In this document: piece after piece, positions 37,625-47,672 of the stretch
Layout of the letters: every line of letters starts with the position of its first letter
Numbering within the stretch: position 1 is the first letter of the stretch
Position numbers and translations under genes: made by a program
Assembly (NCBI RefSeq): GCF_004295345.1
Contig: NZ_CP036200.1
Span: 2,046,001-2,110,000, forward strand
Length of the DNA stretch: 64,000 nucleotides
DNA from: Shewanella maritima
Lineage (GTDB): Bacteria; Pseudomonadota; Gammaproteobacteria; Enterobacterales; Shewanellaceae
Direction: 5' to 3'
The notes under the pieces: generated by a model
The model's database searches: none
What the model saw: the letters and a program-made list of their open reading frames with translations, nothing else
Told to the model about the DNA's origin: nothing

Positions 37625-39508
37625 CTAATTCAACGTAAACGCTTCTACAGATTCGGTTAACTGGCCTGATGCCTGTTTCAGCCCCGCTGCCAGTTGATTG
37701 TTATTCTCTGATTGCTCGAACGTTTCTTTGGCTAAGTCGTTAATCGCAACTACGCTTTGGTTAATCTCACTCGCAACATGGGTTTGCTCTTCCGCAGCGG
37801 TGGCAATTTGGTTGTTCATATCTAAAATCGACATCACCGCTTGCTGGATCACAGCTAAAGCTTCATTGGCAGACTCAGAGCGCTCTGCCGTTTTCTGCGC
37901 GTTATCCATATTCACCTGCATAAGATTAACCGAGCGCTTTGCTTCTGCTTGTAAGGTATTAATCATGTCTTGAATTTCGCGGGTACTTTCACGGGTACGA
38001 TTAGCAAGATTACGCACTTCATCGGCTACCACAGCAAAGCCGCGCCCATGCTCGCCAGCGCGAGCAGCTTCAATTGCCGCATTTAATGCCAGCAAATTGG
38101 TTTGCTCTGAAATACCATCAATCACATCCAAAATACTGCCAATGCTCTGAGTTTCTTTCTCAAGGCGAGTTGTCACGCCAACCACATCTTCAAGACCACC
38201 AACCAGACTTTGGATCTCCTGATTCATCTCGTTGACAATCACCATGCCTTGCTCAGATGAGCCGTTGGCCTCATTCGCTGAGTTAGACGCTTGCAGCGCA
38301 TTGCGGGCGACTTCATCAACCGTTACCGTCATCTCATTCATTGCTGTTGAGGTTTGCTCTAGCTGCAACATTTGCTCTTCAGAGCTTTTATTCACGCCCT
38401 GAGCGATCACAGTAATATCTTCTGCTGAACTGTCTAAGTGGCTCGATACTTGATTGATTTTATCTAATGTCATTTTTAGCTGCGACACCATCTCTAATGT
38501 CGCGGCATATACCCCGGTTTCACCGCCAGTTTCAGTTCCTGCCCGAGATAAATCGCCTTTTGCTACACGTTCGACGATCGCCTGAATTTCGGTTGGCTCA
38601 CCGCCAATTGGACGATACATTAGATTCATCACCAGATAGTAAGTTGCCGACGCAGCCACCGTCAGTGAAATAATCGCGACCACCAAGTTAAACCATAAAA
38701 ATGCATTCGACGGTTCATGGATATGTTCTAGCGTGTCCCATGCCCAAGCATTCCAGCCTAAATTGTCAAAGCGCGCATTGGCGACTAGCACCTCCCCTAA
38801 CTCGGTATCAATCTCGTGGGTAGTCGTTGCAGCCATAGAATACTGCTTAAAGCTTGGGAATAACTCAAAGGCATTTTTACCAATATGATCCGGGAATTTA
38901 GACGCAAGTAAAAAGCCATCCTCACGGCTCACGAACACTTGATTAAGCTCAAGCAACCCTGCAATAAAGGTTGAGATTTCTTGCACACCAATATTCACAC
39001 ACAGCACTGCGACCACCTTACCATCGCGAATAACTGGCTCAGCGACCGCCATCACATGCATGCCATTACTACTAACATAAGGTGTAGTGACAATATGCGA
39101 CTCATTAGCAAAGCCGCGGGTATACCATTCACGCTTTAAGGTTGCAGCGTTAAAATTAGGGATTTGTCCGTTGGGTAAATAAGTATCGCCGCTTTTAAAA
39201 CCAATATATGCCTCTAGGACGTTCAAGTCTTTGTGTAACACGCTCAACTGGGCCAGCAGCTTGTCACGGTCAAAGTTGCCTTCAGCATCAATATCCATGG
39301 TATGGGAGATCATGGTTAGGCCATCAAAATAGCGCATCATTTTCTCTTCCACGGCATTAGCAATTAGGTTGGATTCACTCGATAGTTTGTTGGTGAAGCT
39401 GTCGACAGATGCACTGCGAAAGTTGATATAGCCTTCAAGGGAAATAATGAAAATAATCAGAGCAAATAACGCTCCAATAAAGCTTGTTAGTTTTGTTTTT
39501 GCGCTCAT
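37625..39508 (-). CDS. Methyl-accepting chemotaxis protein (dCache sensor)
   Basis: 627-residue transmembrane chemoreceptor. N-terminal helix (residues 8-28), a periplasmic double-Cache-type domain (about 30-270; motifs [58 protein letters not shown]), a second helix ([27 protein letters not shown], about 275-302), a HAMP-like linker, and the signalling tip [38 protein letters not shown] (about 470-510). It signals to CheA/CheW. Cache domains usually bind amino acids, organic acids or other small ligands. No CheB/CheR-tethering pentapeptide at the C-terminus. Confidence 0.95.
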   Translation of the reverse strand: MSAKTKLTSFIGALFALIIFIISLEGYINFRSASVDSFTNKLSSESNLIANAVEEKMMRYFDGLTMISHTMDIDAEGNFDRDKLLAQLSVLHKDLNVLEAYIGFKSGDTYLPNGQIPNFNAATLKREWYTRGFANESHIVTTPYVSSNGMHVMAVAEPVIRDGKVVAVLCVNIGVQEISTFIAGLLELNQVFVSREDGFLLASKFPDHIGKNAFELFPSFKQYSMAATTTHEIDTELGEVLVANARFDNLGWNAWAWDTLEHIHEPSNAFLWFNLVVAIISLTVAASATYYLVMNLMYRPIGGEPTEIQAIVERVAKGDLSRAGTETGGETGVYAATLEMVSQLKMTLDKINQVSSHLDSSAEDITVIAQGVNKSSEEQMLQLEQTSTAMNEMTVTVDEVARNALQASNSANEANGSSEQGMVIVNEMNQEIQSLVGGLEDVVGVTTRLEKETQSIGSILDVIDGISEQTNLLALNAAIEAARAGEHGRGFAVVADEVRNLANRTRESTREIQDMINTLQAEAKRSVNLMQVNMDNAQKTAERSESANEALAVIQQAVMSILDMNNQIATAAEEQTHVASEINQSVVAINDLAKETFEQSENNNQLAAGLKQASGQLTESVEAFTLN

Positions 39509-39649
39509 ATCATCAGCCTCTTAAGTAAGCCGTTGCTCTATTTTAATAAATCTAATCTCGATCAGATTATAGATACATCGTGTTACATTTTCAGGTTTTT
39601 CTATGAGGTGGCAGGTTTAAACTGACTACCGCGATTTATAAGATTACAG

Positions 39650-40573
39650 TTATGAACAAACAGACTTGCCCAAACCAGAGTCATTTTTGTCACAGCCAGC
39701 CATGACTACCAATACATGATCGATAAAACGCTGCGCAGCCAAGCTAATATAGCGACGTGAAGGGTAAACTAAGAAGCACTTACCGCGATAAGGAGGCATA
39801 TCTTCAAACACACGTACTAGCTGGTTTGAATCTAAATATTCCTGACAATAAGGTGTTGGTAAAATAGTAATGCCGCGCCCACACAAAGCTGCCTCTAAGC
39901 TCACTTCAAGGTTGTTAACACAAATATTGCCGTTGAGTTTAAAAGTCACCTCGTCACTGTAAGGCACTTCATTAAATATCTTGCCATTGGGATAACGGAA
40001 TAAAACAGTATTGTGCTCAAGTAACTCTGTAGCATTAGTAGGTAAGCCATATTTAGCCACATACTCAGGACTGGCAAAAAACTCGACCGCTTCGTTAATC
40101 ACATGGCGGGCGACCATTTCATTCTCGTTAAAAGAGTCTTCAAGCATAAAAGCCAAGTCGATGTTATTGCGGATCATGTCTTGCGGCTCAGCACTGACCA
40201 TGATTTCTACTGAGATACTTGGGTTGGCATCCATAAACTTGAAAATTGCACGGGTAATATTGAGCATCTCAGGAATAGGAGCAATTAAGATACGTAGGTG
40301 TCCGGTGAGCTCAGATTTGGCATCAGTTAACTCAAACATGGTTTGTTCAAGCTCTGCCATCATAGCCGTACTCTTTTCATAGAAATGACTACCAGATGCG
40401 GTGAGCGTCATCGAGCGGCTTTGACGATGGAACAGCTTGACCTTTAATTCGTCTTCTAACTGCTGCAAGCGACGGCTCAAGGTCGACTTAGGCAAATTCA
40501 GAATATCCGCAGCCTCAACTAAACTGCCCGTTTCAACAACGCGATGAAACAACTTAATGTCTTCTGTTTTCAT
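39650..40573 (-). CDS. LysR-family transcriptional regulator (adjacent to RND efflux genes)
   Basis: 307-residue LTTR. The N-terminal winged helix-turn-helix is clear (EDIKLFHRVVETGSLVEAADILNLPKSTLSRRLQQLEDELKVKLFHRQSRSMTLTASG, residues 3-60), followed by a type II periplasmic-like effector domain (about 90-295). It is divergent from the RND adaptor gene with a 269-base gap, the usual arrangement for a regulator that controls the divergent pump. The effector is unknown. Confidence 0.92.
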   Translation of the reverse strand: MKTEDIKLFHRVVETGSLVEAADILNLPKSTLSRRLQQLEDELKVKLFHRQSRSMTLTASGSHFYEKSTAMMAELEQTMFELTDAKSELTGHLRILIAPIPEMLNITRAIFKFMDANPSISVEIMVSAEPQDMIRNNIDLAFMLEDSFNENEMVARHVINEAVEFFASPEYVAKYGLPTNATELLEHNTVLFRYPNGKIFNEVPYSDEVTFKLNGNICVNNLEVSLEAALCGRGITILPTPYCQEYLDSNQLVRVFEDMPPYRGKCFLVYPSRRYISLAAQRFIDHVLVVMAGCDKNDSGLGKSVCS

Positions 40574-40842
40574 ATATCTATTTAACCTAAACCTGAGTCA
40601 TATAATCTCAATTAGTCACCAAGCAGACTAGCAAAGCCGATCCGCAATCTTCGGTCAGAGTCTGCGTAAGGCTAACTTATTGTTCACATGTCACCCTAAA
40701 CTGCAACCGAATTGAGTTCCAATAAATGGAATCTTAAGTTTCATTATGTTCCGTTTTAATAAACTTTCAAGCCTGCTATTGTTGCGCCCTATCGCAACAC
40801 GCACCAAAAATGCAACAACTGTCACCAATTGAGGCTTAATAA

Positions 40843-41925
40843 ATGAAATTTCCGTTATCAACTATCCCATTAGTGTTGTTGGCTATCATCGCCACCGGCT
40901 GCAGCACTGAATCAATGGAGTCAGTGGAACAAACCATTCGCCCAGTTAAACTAATGACAGTGGGTGACCTCAACGGCAGTGCTATTCGTAACTTCCCGGC
41001 TAAAGTCCAAGCGACTAAACAAGCGCAACTGGCATTTCGCATTCAGGGGCAAATGATTGAGCAACCTCTTTTTGAAGGCCAACATGTTAAGAAAGGAGAT
41101 GTGTTAGCGCGTCTTGATAGTCGCGATGCTCGCAACACCTTACTGCGTAGTGAAGCAGACTATGATTTAGCAAAGGCAGACTTTGACCGTATCGGCACGC
41201 TATTAAATCAAAAGCTAATTTCGCAAGCTGAGTTTGACCTGGCAAAAGCGAAGCTTAAGTCGGCCAAGGCAAACCTTGCCAACGCCAAAGACCAACTTAG
41301 CTACACAGAACTCAAAGCTCCTTATAACGGCACTATCGCAAAAATCGCCATTGAAAATTTCCAAATGGTGCAGGCAAACCAAACAGTGCTAACCATTCAA
41401 AAAGATAGTGCGATTGACGTTGTTATTCAGGTGCCTGAAACCCTAATCACAAGCTTCACCCAATTCGATCCTAATGCCAGCGTACAACCTCAAGTCAGCT
41501 TTGCAGGTAACAAGCAACACACCTTTGCTATGCGCCTCAAAGAGCATGCAACTCAGGTTACGCCAGGGACACAAACCTATGAAGTGGTATTCACCCTGCC
41601 AAAACCCAAGCTGGTTGCAGTGCTGCCAGGCATGAGCGCGGAAGTAAGCTTACCAGTGTTAACAGCACCACAGGATAAAGACATCACTGTAGTACCAAAT
41701 AGTGCAGTGATTAAACGCGACCAAGACGGCAAAATGGTGGTGTGGGTATACCAAGAGCAAAGCGGCACCGTCACTCAACAAGTGGTGAGCGTAGGTAACA
41801 TCACAACCGACGGCGTTGAAATCGTTAACGGTTTAAAGCAAGGCGAGCAAGTTGTCGTCGCCGGCATTCAATACTTATCACAGGACCAAGCAGTAAAACC
41901 TCTGCGCTGGCAGCGTGGAGTATAA
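40843..41925 (+). CDS. RND efflux periplasmic adaptor (membrane fusion) lipoprotein
   Basis: 360-residue adaptor of an RND efflux system. Signal peptide with lipobox ATGC (Cys 23). Biotinyl-lipoyl halves (AFRIQGQMIEQPLFEGQHVKKGDVLARLD, about 65-95, and LKAPYNGTIAKIAIENFQMVQANQTVLTI, about 160-190) flank an alpha-helical hairpin (DYDLAKADFDRIGTLLNQKLISQAEFDLAKAKLKSAKANLANAKDQL), followed by beta-barrel and membrane-proximal domains. Three bases separate it from the RND permease gene, so the two are co-translated. No OMF gene follows; TolC elsewhere would be used. Confidence 0.93.
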   Translation: MKFPLSTIPLVLLAIIATGCSTESMESVEQTIRPVKLMTVGDLNGSAIRNFPAKVQATKQAQLAFRIQGQMIEQPLFEGQHVKKGDVLARLDSRDARNTLLRSEADYDLAKADFDRIGTLLNQKLISQAEFDLAKAKLKSAKANLANAKDQLSYTELKAPYNGTIAKIAIENFQMVQANQTVLTIQKDSAIDVVIQVPETLITSFTQFDPNASVQPQVSFAGNKQHTFAMRLKEHATQVTPGTQTYEVVFTLPKPKLVAVLPGMSAEVSLPVLTAPQDKDITVVPNSAVIKRDQDGKMVVWVYQEQSGTVTQQVVSVGNITTDGVEIVNGLKQGEQVVVAGIQYLSQDQAVKPLRWQRGV

Positions 41926-41928
41926 GCC

Positions 41929-44900
41929 ATGAATTTTGCTGAATATTCTATTACCCATAAGGTTGTTAGTTGGGTGTTTGCACTGCTGTTGCTAGTTGGT
42001 GGCAGTATTTCATTTACCCAATTAGGACAACTCGAATTTCCTGAGTTCACCATTAAGAATGCGCTAATTGTTACCGCCTATCCAGGCGCTGCGCCCGAAC
42101 AGGTAGAGGAAGAAGTCACTCTGCCACTTGAAGACGCGCTGCAAAAATTAGATGCACTTAAAAACATACGCTCAATTAACAGCGCTGGCATGTCGCAAAT
42201 TGAGATTGAAATTAAAGAAAACTACGACAAAGATGCTCTTCCACAAATTTGGGATGAAGTGCGTCGCAAAGTAAACGACACCATTCCTAGCCTGCCTCCG
42301 GGTGTCGCAACCCCAAGCGTGATTGACGATTTTGGCGATGTGTTTGGTATCTTGCTCAATCTGCGCGGTAAAGACTACAGCATGCGCGAGCTGCAAAACT
42401 ACGCTGACTTTTTACGTCGTGAGTTAGTACTAGTAAAAGGCATTAAAAAGGTCAATGTAGCCGGCACTATTGGCGAGCAAGTGATTGTTGAAATCTCCAG
42501 CGAAAAGCTTAACGCCCTTGGGTTAAATCAAGACTACATTTACAGTCTGATCACCAATCAAAACGTAGTATCTAATGCAGGCAGCGCCCTTGTAGGAGAC
42601 AACCGAGTACGCATTAGCCCAACCGGTGAATTTGATAGCGTTAAGCAAATGGAGCGCTTACTTATCAGCGCCCCAGGCAGCACAGATCTAGTTCATTTAG
42701 GTGACATTGCCACTATCTATAAAGACACCGAAGAGCAGCCGGATAATATTTACCATGCCCAGGGCGAGCAAGCATTATCGATTGGTATATCTTTCTCGAG
42801 CGGCGTTAATGTAGTTAAGGTTGGTGAAGCCGTTAATCAGCGCATGGCTGAACTAGCAAACGAGCTACCAATTGGTATGTCACTCGACACCGTCTATGAC
42901 CAAAGCAAAATGGTTGATGAAACCATTAATGGCTTTGTTATTAGCCTAATGCAATCTATCGCGATCGTAATTGCGGTACTGCTTGTATTTATGGGCGTGC
43001 GCTCAGGTATCTTGATGGGGCTAGTATTGCTACTCACCATCCTTGGCACCTTTATCATGATGAAGGTGCTGAATATTGAGCTACAAATCATCTCACTGGG
43101 CGCGCTGATTATCGCCCTAGGTATGCTGGTTGATAACGCCATCGTCGTTACCGAAGGTATCTTGATTGGTATCAAGCGTGGTCAAACTCGTCTTGAAACC
43201 GCTAAACAAGTGGTGTCACAAACCCAGTGGCCGCTGTTGGGCGCAACCATCATCGCCATTATTGCTTTTGCACCAATTGGTCTATCAGACAATGCTACCG
43301 GTGAGTTCTGTGTATCATTGTTCCAGGTGTTGCTTATCTCACTATTTATTAGCTGGATAACCGCAATGACCTTAACGCCCTTCTTTTGCAACATGATGTT
43401 TAAAGACGGTGCGCAGGATGACAATGAATCAGACAACGACCCATACAAGGGAATCTTATTTACTGCGTATAAGTGGTCGCTCAAGCTAGCTATTCGCTTC
43501 CGTGCGGTCGCGATGATGCTGGTTATCGCTGCATTAGTTGTGTCAGTTTTAGGCTTTGGTTACGTAAAGAATGTGTTCTTTCCTGCATCAAACACGCCTA
43601 TTTTCTTTGTTGATGTTTGGATGCCAGAAGGTACAGATGTAAAGGCAACTGAACGTTTACTACATGACATTGAAGCCAACCTAATGGCAGAGCAAGCTGA
43701 AAAGGACGTTGGGCTAGTTAATTTAACTACCGTGATTGGTCAAGGTGCGCAGCGCTTTGTACTCACCTATGCACCTGAAAAAGGTTACGCCGCTTACGGT
43801 CAGTTACTGTTAGAAATGCAAGACCTCACCACGCTTAATGACTATATGCGCACTTTAGAGCGTGAGTTAAGTGTGCGCTTTCCGCAGGCCGAGTATCGCT
43901 TTAAGTACATGGAAAACGGCCCTAGCCCAGCAGCAAAAATCGAAGCACGTTTTTATGGTGAAGACCCTAAAGTGCTGCGTGAATTGGCTGCCAAAGCTGA
44001 AGCGATTTTAAAAGCTGAGCCAACTGCAAATGGCGTGCGACACGACTGGCGTAACCAAGTGCCGGTTGTACGCCCGCAACTTGCCATGGCGCAAGCACGC
44101 GAAACCGGTATTAGTAAGTCTGACCTCGACAATGCGCTACTGACTAACTTTAGCGGTAAGCAAGTGGGTGTATACCGTGAACATAGTCATCTATTGCCGA
44201 TCATCGCTCGCGCGCCAGCCGAGGAGCGCCTAGATGCCGAAAGCATTTGGAAGCTACAGGTATGGAGCGCCGACAACAATGTGTTTGTGCCTATCTCACA
44301 AGTGGTGTCTGAGTTTGAAACCGACTGGGATAACCCATTAATCATGCGCCGCGACCGTAAACGTATGATTTCTGTGTTAGCCGATCCGGTCAATGGCATC
44401 GACGAAACTGCCGATTCAGTCTTTAGAAAGGTGCGCCCACTGATTGAAGCGATTGAGCTACCAGACGGCTATGAGCTTGAATGGGGCGGCGAGTACGAAA
44501 CCGCATCTGAAGCACAAGCCTCAGTATTTAGCTCGATTCCTATGGGTTACTTAGCAATGTTCTTAATAACTGTATTGCTATTTAACTCAGTCAGACAACC
44601 TTTGGTGATTTGGTTTACCGTGCCGCTGGCACTCATTGGTGTGGTATCGGGACTATTGCTATTTGACGCACCGTTTAGCTTTATGGCGCTACTTGGCCTA
44701 CTCAGTTTAACCGGGATGATCATCAAAAACGGCATTGTGCTGGTTGACCAAATCAACCTTGAACTCAGCCAGGGTAAAGAAGAGCTGCAAGCGGTTATCG
44801 ACTCGTCCGTAAGTCGTGTACGTCCGGTATTAATGGCTGCAATTACCACGATGCTAGGTATGGTGCCACTACTATCTGATGCCTTCTTTGGCTCAATGGC

Positions 44901-45003
44901 AATTACCATTATCTTCGGTTTAGGTTTTGCCTCAGTGCTAACCCTAATTGTGTTGCCAGTGGCCTACACCATAGCCTTTAGAATTCCCTATAAAGCAAGC
45001 TAA
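41929..45003 (+). CDS. RND efflux transporter permease subunit
   Basis: 1024-residue inner-membrane proton-driven pump of the HAE/AcrB superfamily. Twelve helices with two large periplasmic loops; the N-terminal motif ITHKVVSWVFALLLLVGGSISFTQL, the TM4 motif IALGMLVDNAIVVTEGI (about residues 390-410), and the TM10-11 segment GLLSLTGMIIKNGIVLVDQIN (about 920-945). In AcrB the equivalent TM4 pair is Asp-Asp (407/408); here it is Asp-Asn, as in several HAE-like pumps of this branch. It follows the adaptor gene in an operon under the divergent LysR gene. Substrate unknown, probably drugs or dyes. Confidence 0.95.
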   Translation: MNFAEYSITHKVVSWVFALLLLVGGSISFTQLGQLEFPEFTIKNALIVTAYPGAAPEQVEEEVTLPLEDALQKLDALKNIRSINSAGMSQIEIEIKENYDKDALPQIWDEVRRKVNDTIPSLPPGVATPSVIDDFGDVFGILLNLRGKDYSMRELQNYADFLRRELVLVKGIKKVNVAGTIGEQVIVEISSEKLNALGLNQDYIYSLITNQNVVSNAGSALVGDNRVRISPTGEFDSVKQMERLLISAPGSTDLVHLGDIATIYKDTEEQPDNIYHAQGEQALSIGISFSSGVNVVKVGEAVNQRMAELANELPIGMSLDTVYDQSKMVDETINGFVISLMQSIAIVIAVLLVFMGVRSGILMGLVLLLTILGTFIMMKVLNIELQIISLGALIIALGMLVDNAIVVTEGILIGIKRGQTRLETAKQVVSQTQWPLLGATIIAIIAFAPIGLSDNATGEFCVSLFQVLLISLFISWITAMTLTPFFCNMMFKDGAQDDNESDNDPYKGILFTAYKWSLKLAIRFRAVAMMLVIAALVVSVLGFGYVKNVFFPASNTPIFFVDVWMPEGTDVKATERLLHDIEANLMAEQAEKDVGLVNLTTVIGQGAQRFVLTYAPEKGYAAYGQLLLEMQDLTTLNDYMRTLERELSVRFPQAEYRFKYMENGPSPAAKIEARFYGEDPKVLRELAAKAEAILKAEPTANGVRHDWRNQVPVVRPQLAMAQARETGISKSDLDNALLTNFSGKQVGVYREHSHLLPIIARAPAEERLDAESIWKLQVWSADNNVFVPISQVVSEFETDWDNPLIMRRDRKRMISVLADPVNGIDETADSVFRKVRPLIEAIELPDGYELEWGGEYETASEAQASVFSSIPMGYLAMFLITVLLFNSVRQPLVIWFTVPLALIGVVSGLLLFDAPFSFMALLGLLSLTGMIIKNGIVLVDQINLELSQGKEELQAVIDSSVSRVRPVLMAAITTMLGMVPLLSDAFFGSMAITIIFGLGFASVLTLIVLPVAYTIAFRIPYKAS

Positions 45004-45050
45004 ACAAGGTAGCTTTGTGTGGCCCCGTAGGAGGGAATTTAATCAGCTGT

Positions 45051-45165
45051 AGTGATAGCATCCAGTTGTAATGACATTTAAGTCATTGAAAACGTGGATG
45101 TTTTCGTCGAGCCCACAGGATGTGCTTGCTGCGAGCTTTAAATGTCATTGCAACGTGAGCCAACA
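45051..45165. repeat. Palindromic dispersed repeat, copy A
   Basis: ~115 bases with inverted ends GTTGTAATGACATTTA (45065-45080) and TAAATGTCATTGCAAC (45139-45154), an internal hairpin GAAAAC-GTGGAT-GTTTTC, and the motif GTCGAGC. A second copy lies at 49946-50073 in the same orientation. Lies in the 334-base non-coding gap 45004-45337, which has only this repeat and a terminator. Confidence 0.75.
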
Positions 45166-45257
45166 ATCAAAGCTACCATATCTGGAAAACACTTGAGTTT
45201 ACAGGCAAAGCCTAGTCGAATGATATCCACCTACTAAAGTAAGTAGTTTAGGGGCAA

Positions 45258-45291
45258 AAAAGAGGGGATGACTATATGTCATCCCCTTTTA
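45258..45291. terminator. Bidirectional terminator between RND pump and PepSY gene
   Basis: Stem AAGAGGGGATGAC / GTCATCCCCTTTT with loop TATAT, flanked by an A run on one side and a T run on the other. It separates the convergent RND permease and the PepSY-protein genes. Confidence 0.85.
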
Positions 45292-45337
45292 CTAATGACG
45301 TTAACACGTCGCTTTTGGGAGTCGGTTTTTAGGTAAC

Positions 45338-46954
45338 TTAAGCCGTCACTTGTTGAAAGTCGTTAGACTCAAGTTCATTTTTACGTGGCAGTGCCCAAAT
45401 AGAGTTGCGTTCACCATAATAAGCGCGGTACTTGGCTTTATTGGCTGTAACCATAAAGACTAGGGCAAACAACACCGCCATAAACTCAACCATTAAGCCA
45501 CTTTGGGCGACTGTCCAAGTAGGCATACCCGGTACCACTAGTGCTAATAATGAAGTAACCGGTATGGCCACACATACAGCAAACAAGGCATAAAGTAAGT
45601 GAATTGCCGAGCGAGCTGCGCCGCGATAAAAGCTATAGCCAATAGCAGCAAAGAACACTGAATAATAAACCCATAAGTACGCATGGTTCAGCGGAAAATT
45701 AAGTAAGTACAACCACTTAGAAGCTACCATCGCGCTGCCAATTCCAAGCATGGCACCTAAGCAAACGCCAATGGTAAGCGCAGCCATCACTTTCACTGAT
45801 TTTCGCTGTTCACCTTTTTTCTCGCGGCGCTTTTCAAGCCAAAGTAAGTTGCCACTGTAAAATAAGAATGCCCCTAGCAAGCCCATGGCAAAGTACATCC
45901 AACGGCCATAGTCACCAGCATAGTTACCAAAGTGCAGCGCAAAAAAGCTTTTCACCACAGGACCATATACCCCATGCTCAGGTAAATTGACTGTTGAAAA
46001 ACCGACCGCCTGAGTAAAAGGGTGAAAGTATATGATGTCGTTATAGCCGCCACGAAGTGGGCGATCGTCAGCTGCTAAGTATGCCGCGACAGTTGGGTTT
46101 GGCGTGTGCAGCTGAGAAAACTCTAACTTTTCTAGCTTATAGTCTGGCGCCATTTGTTGCAGGTATTGTTTATAAACCACCATACTTGGCAGCTCAGCAA
46201 TATCATATGTTTGCGTGCCCTTACCACCACGCTCAAACAGAGGTTTGTCGCCATAGACCACACCTAGACCACCGTAAAACGGGTCGTGAAAGGCAAACAC
46301 CACAGCAGTCCAGGCAATCAACAGATGAAACGGCAAACTCACCACACCAACTAAATTATGGCTGTCTAACCAAAAACGGTTAGCACCTTTGTTTTGTCTC
46401 AAAGCAAATAGATATTTAACTAAGGTTGGCAACAAAACAATCACGCCTGAGATCAACGCGATGAAATACAACGCCGCCGCAATACCAAGCACTAGCACGC
46501 CCAAATCTTCATGACCGACTTTGCCAATAATACCCGCAGTGCGATGCAGCTGATCAATCAGGTCGCCCAACTCATTGGTCTGTGCACCTGAAATTTGCAG
46601 CTTATCTGCATCATCTAATGTGGCATAGGTCAGCTCATCGTTGAGCCTAACTAACTCACGACCACCGCCTTGCTCAAACCAGGATAGCGCAGCACCGCCT
46701 TCAACAAAGTTAACAATAAACCCCTGACTTGCCTTCTCATGGGTAGTGACGGCTTGTTCAATTAAGGTATCAATGCGCTCGTTACTCACTGGTTGGGCAA
46801 TCAAGCTTGCAGGTCTTGCCCACTGATCGATTTGCGGCTTGAACATGGTCAAGGCGCCCGCGAAAAACGCAATAAATAACAACAGTGATGTGGTGATACC
46901 TGTCCAGGTGTGCACCGATTGATAAGTTCTTAGTACATCAGGGCGAATTTTCAT
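45338..46954 (-). CDS. PepSY-TM family membrane protein of iron-uptake module
   Basis: 538-residue inner-membrane protein of the PepSY_TM family, with an N-terminal helix (VHTWTGITTSLLLFIAFFAGALTMFKPQIDQW), periplasmic PepSY-like loops, and at least five more helices. Related proteins accompany TonB receptors and are thought to act in ferric-siderophore iron release. The start at 46954 is fixed by an ATGA overlap with the previous gene's stop. Last gene of a three-gene minus-strand operon under a Fur-like box shared with the divergent receptor at 47673. Confidence 0.85.
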   Translation of the reverse strand: MKIRPDVLRTYQSVHTWTGITTSLLLFIAFFAGALTMFKPQIDQWARPASLIAQPVSNERIDTLIEQAVTTHEKASQGFIVNFVEGGAALSWFEQGGGRELVRLNDELTYATLDDADKLQISGAQTNELGDLIDQLHRTAGIIGKVGHEDLGVLVLGIAAALYFIALISGVIVLLPTLVKYLFALRQNKGANRFWLDSHNLVGVVSLPFHLLIAWTAVVFAFHDPFYGGLGVVYGDKPLFERGGKGTQTYDIAELPSMVVYKQYLQQMAPDYKLEKLEFSQLHTPNPTVAAYLAADDRPLRGGYNDIIYFHPFTQAVGFSTVNLPEHGVYGPVVKSFFALHFGNYAGDYGRWMYFAMGLLGAFLFYSGNLLWLEKRREKKGEQRKSVKVMAALTIGVCLGAMLGIGSAMVASKWLYLLNFPLNHAYLWVYYSVFFAAIGYSFYRGAARSAIHLLYALFAVCVAIPVTSLLALVVPGMPTWTVAQSGLMVEFMAVLFALVFMVTANKAKYRAYYGERNSIWALPRKNELESNDFQQVTA

Positions 46955-47250
46955 TGTAACCACCACAAACTCACAAATATTAAATACACCACGGCGTTAG
47001 CTATTAATAACCACAGCAGCGCTGTTTTTGCCGTTTTAAACAAAAAGCCAAATGCTAATAGCGGCAACCAGATAACACTGAGCATCCACATATTAAATTG
47101 CACCTTCATACCCATCTCTAATCCACCAGGTCCAAACCAGGCAAACAGGGCGACAATGCCATAACTGAGCAGCAGCCCCAGAAAGAAACTAATCAGGCTT
47201 TTACGCCACCAATGGGGCTGAATTTTATCTTGAGGTAGTAAACGAGCCAC
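46951..47250 (-). CDS. Small membrane protein of iron-uptake operon (DUF3649-like)
   Basis: 99 residues with an N-terminal cationic segment and two or three hydrophobic helices (SLISFFLGLLLSYGIVALFAWF, MWMLSVIWLPLLAFGFLF, ALLWLLIANAVVYLIFVSLWWL). It resembles the small DUF3649-type proteins that accompany PepSY_TM and TonB receptor genes. GTG start at 47250 overlaps the preceding stop (TAGTG), with the strong ribosome site AGGAGGG seven bases upstream. Function unknown; its context predicts a role in iron uptake. Confidence 0.8.
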   Translation of the reverse strand: MARLLPQDKIQPHWWRKSLISFFLGLLLSYGIVALFAWFGPGGLEMGMKVQFNMWMLSVIWLPLLAFGFLFKTAKTALLWLLIANAVVYLIFVSLWWLQ

Positions 47251-47510
47251 TAGCGTCCCTCCTTAGGCTTAAGCAAGGTTGAAAATGGGACGCACATCAT
47301 CAAGGTGATGACGGTGAACACCCAGGTAAAAATAGCTGCGATGGTTGTAAGCAGCTGCATCCAGCTTAGTAAAGCAAGCATTAATATACAGCAGCCTAGC
47401 GCAGCAAAAATGCGTGGGTGGGGTGCGCTCAACAAACGCTGATGCCGAGTGGTCACATAGATCAATATCACTCCAATTAGCGTGAGTAATACCGCCGAGA
47501 TTTGAAACAT
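47250..47510 (-). CDS. Small membrane protein of iron-uptake operon (DUF3325-like)
   Basis: 86 residues with three hydrophobic segments (FQISAVLLTLIGVILIYVTT, IFAALGCCILMLALLSWMQL, IFTWVFTVITLMMCVPF). It fits the DUF3325 family found in siderophore uptake operons. The ATG at 47510 has GAGG upstream, preferred over an upstream TTG. First gene of the minus operon, divergent from the TonB receptor with a Fur-like box in the 160-base gap. Confidence 0.78.
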   Translation of the reverse strand: MFQISAVLLTLIGVILIYVTTRHQRLLSAPHPRIFAALGCCILMLALLSWMQLLTTIAAIFTWVFTVITLMMCVPFSTLLKPKEGR

Positions 47511-47571
47511 AACTACCTCAAGGGTCAAAAAAGTTAATGAAGTTACAAAACTGTGACGATGATAAAATAAA

Positions 47572-47586
47572 TGATAATGATTCGCA
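47572..47586. promoter_or_regulatory. Fur box in divergent iron-uptake promoter
   Basis: TGATAATGATTCGCA within AAATGATAATGATTCGCAA matches the Fur 7-1-7 palindrome at 12 of 14 positions. It lies between the divergent starts 47510 (minus) and 47673 (plus), so it can control both. Confidence 0.78.
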
Positions 47587-47672
47587 ATTGCGTTAGCTCA
47601 CACTTTCGAGTAAATTGATCCTGATCCCCCAATAAACAAGTGTTTAAAACAAGCGAAAGGATTTACGCTATT

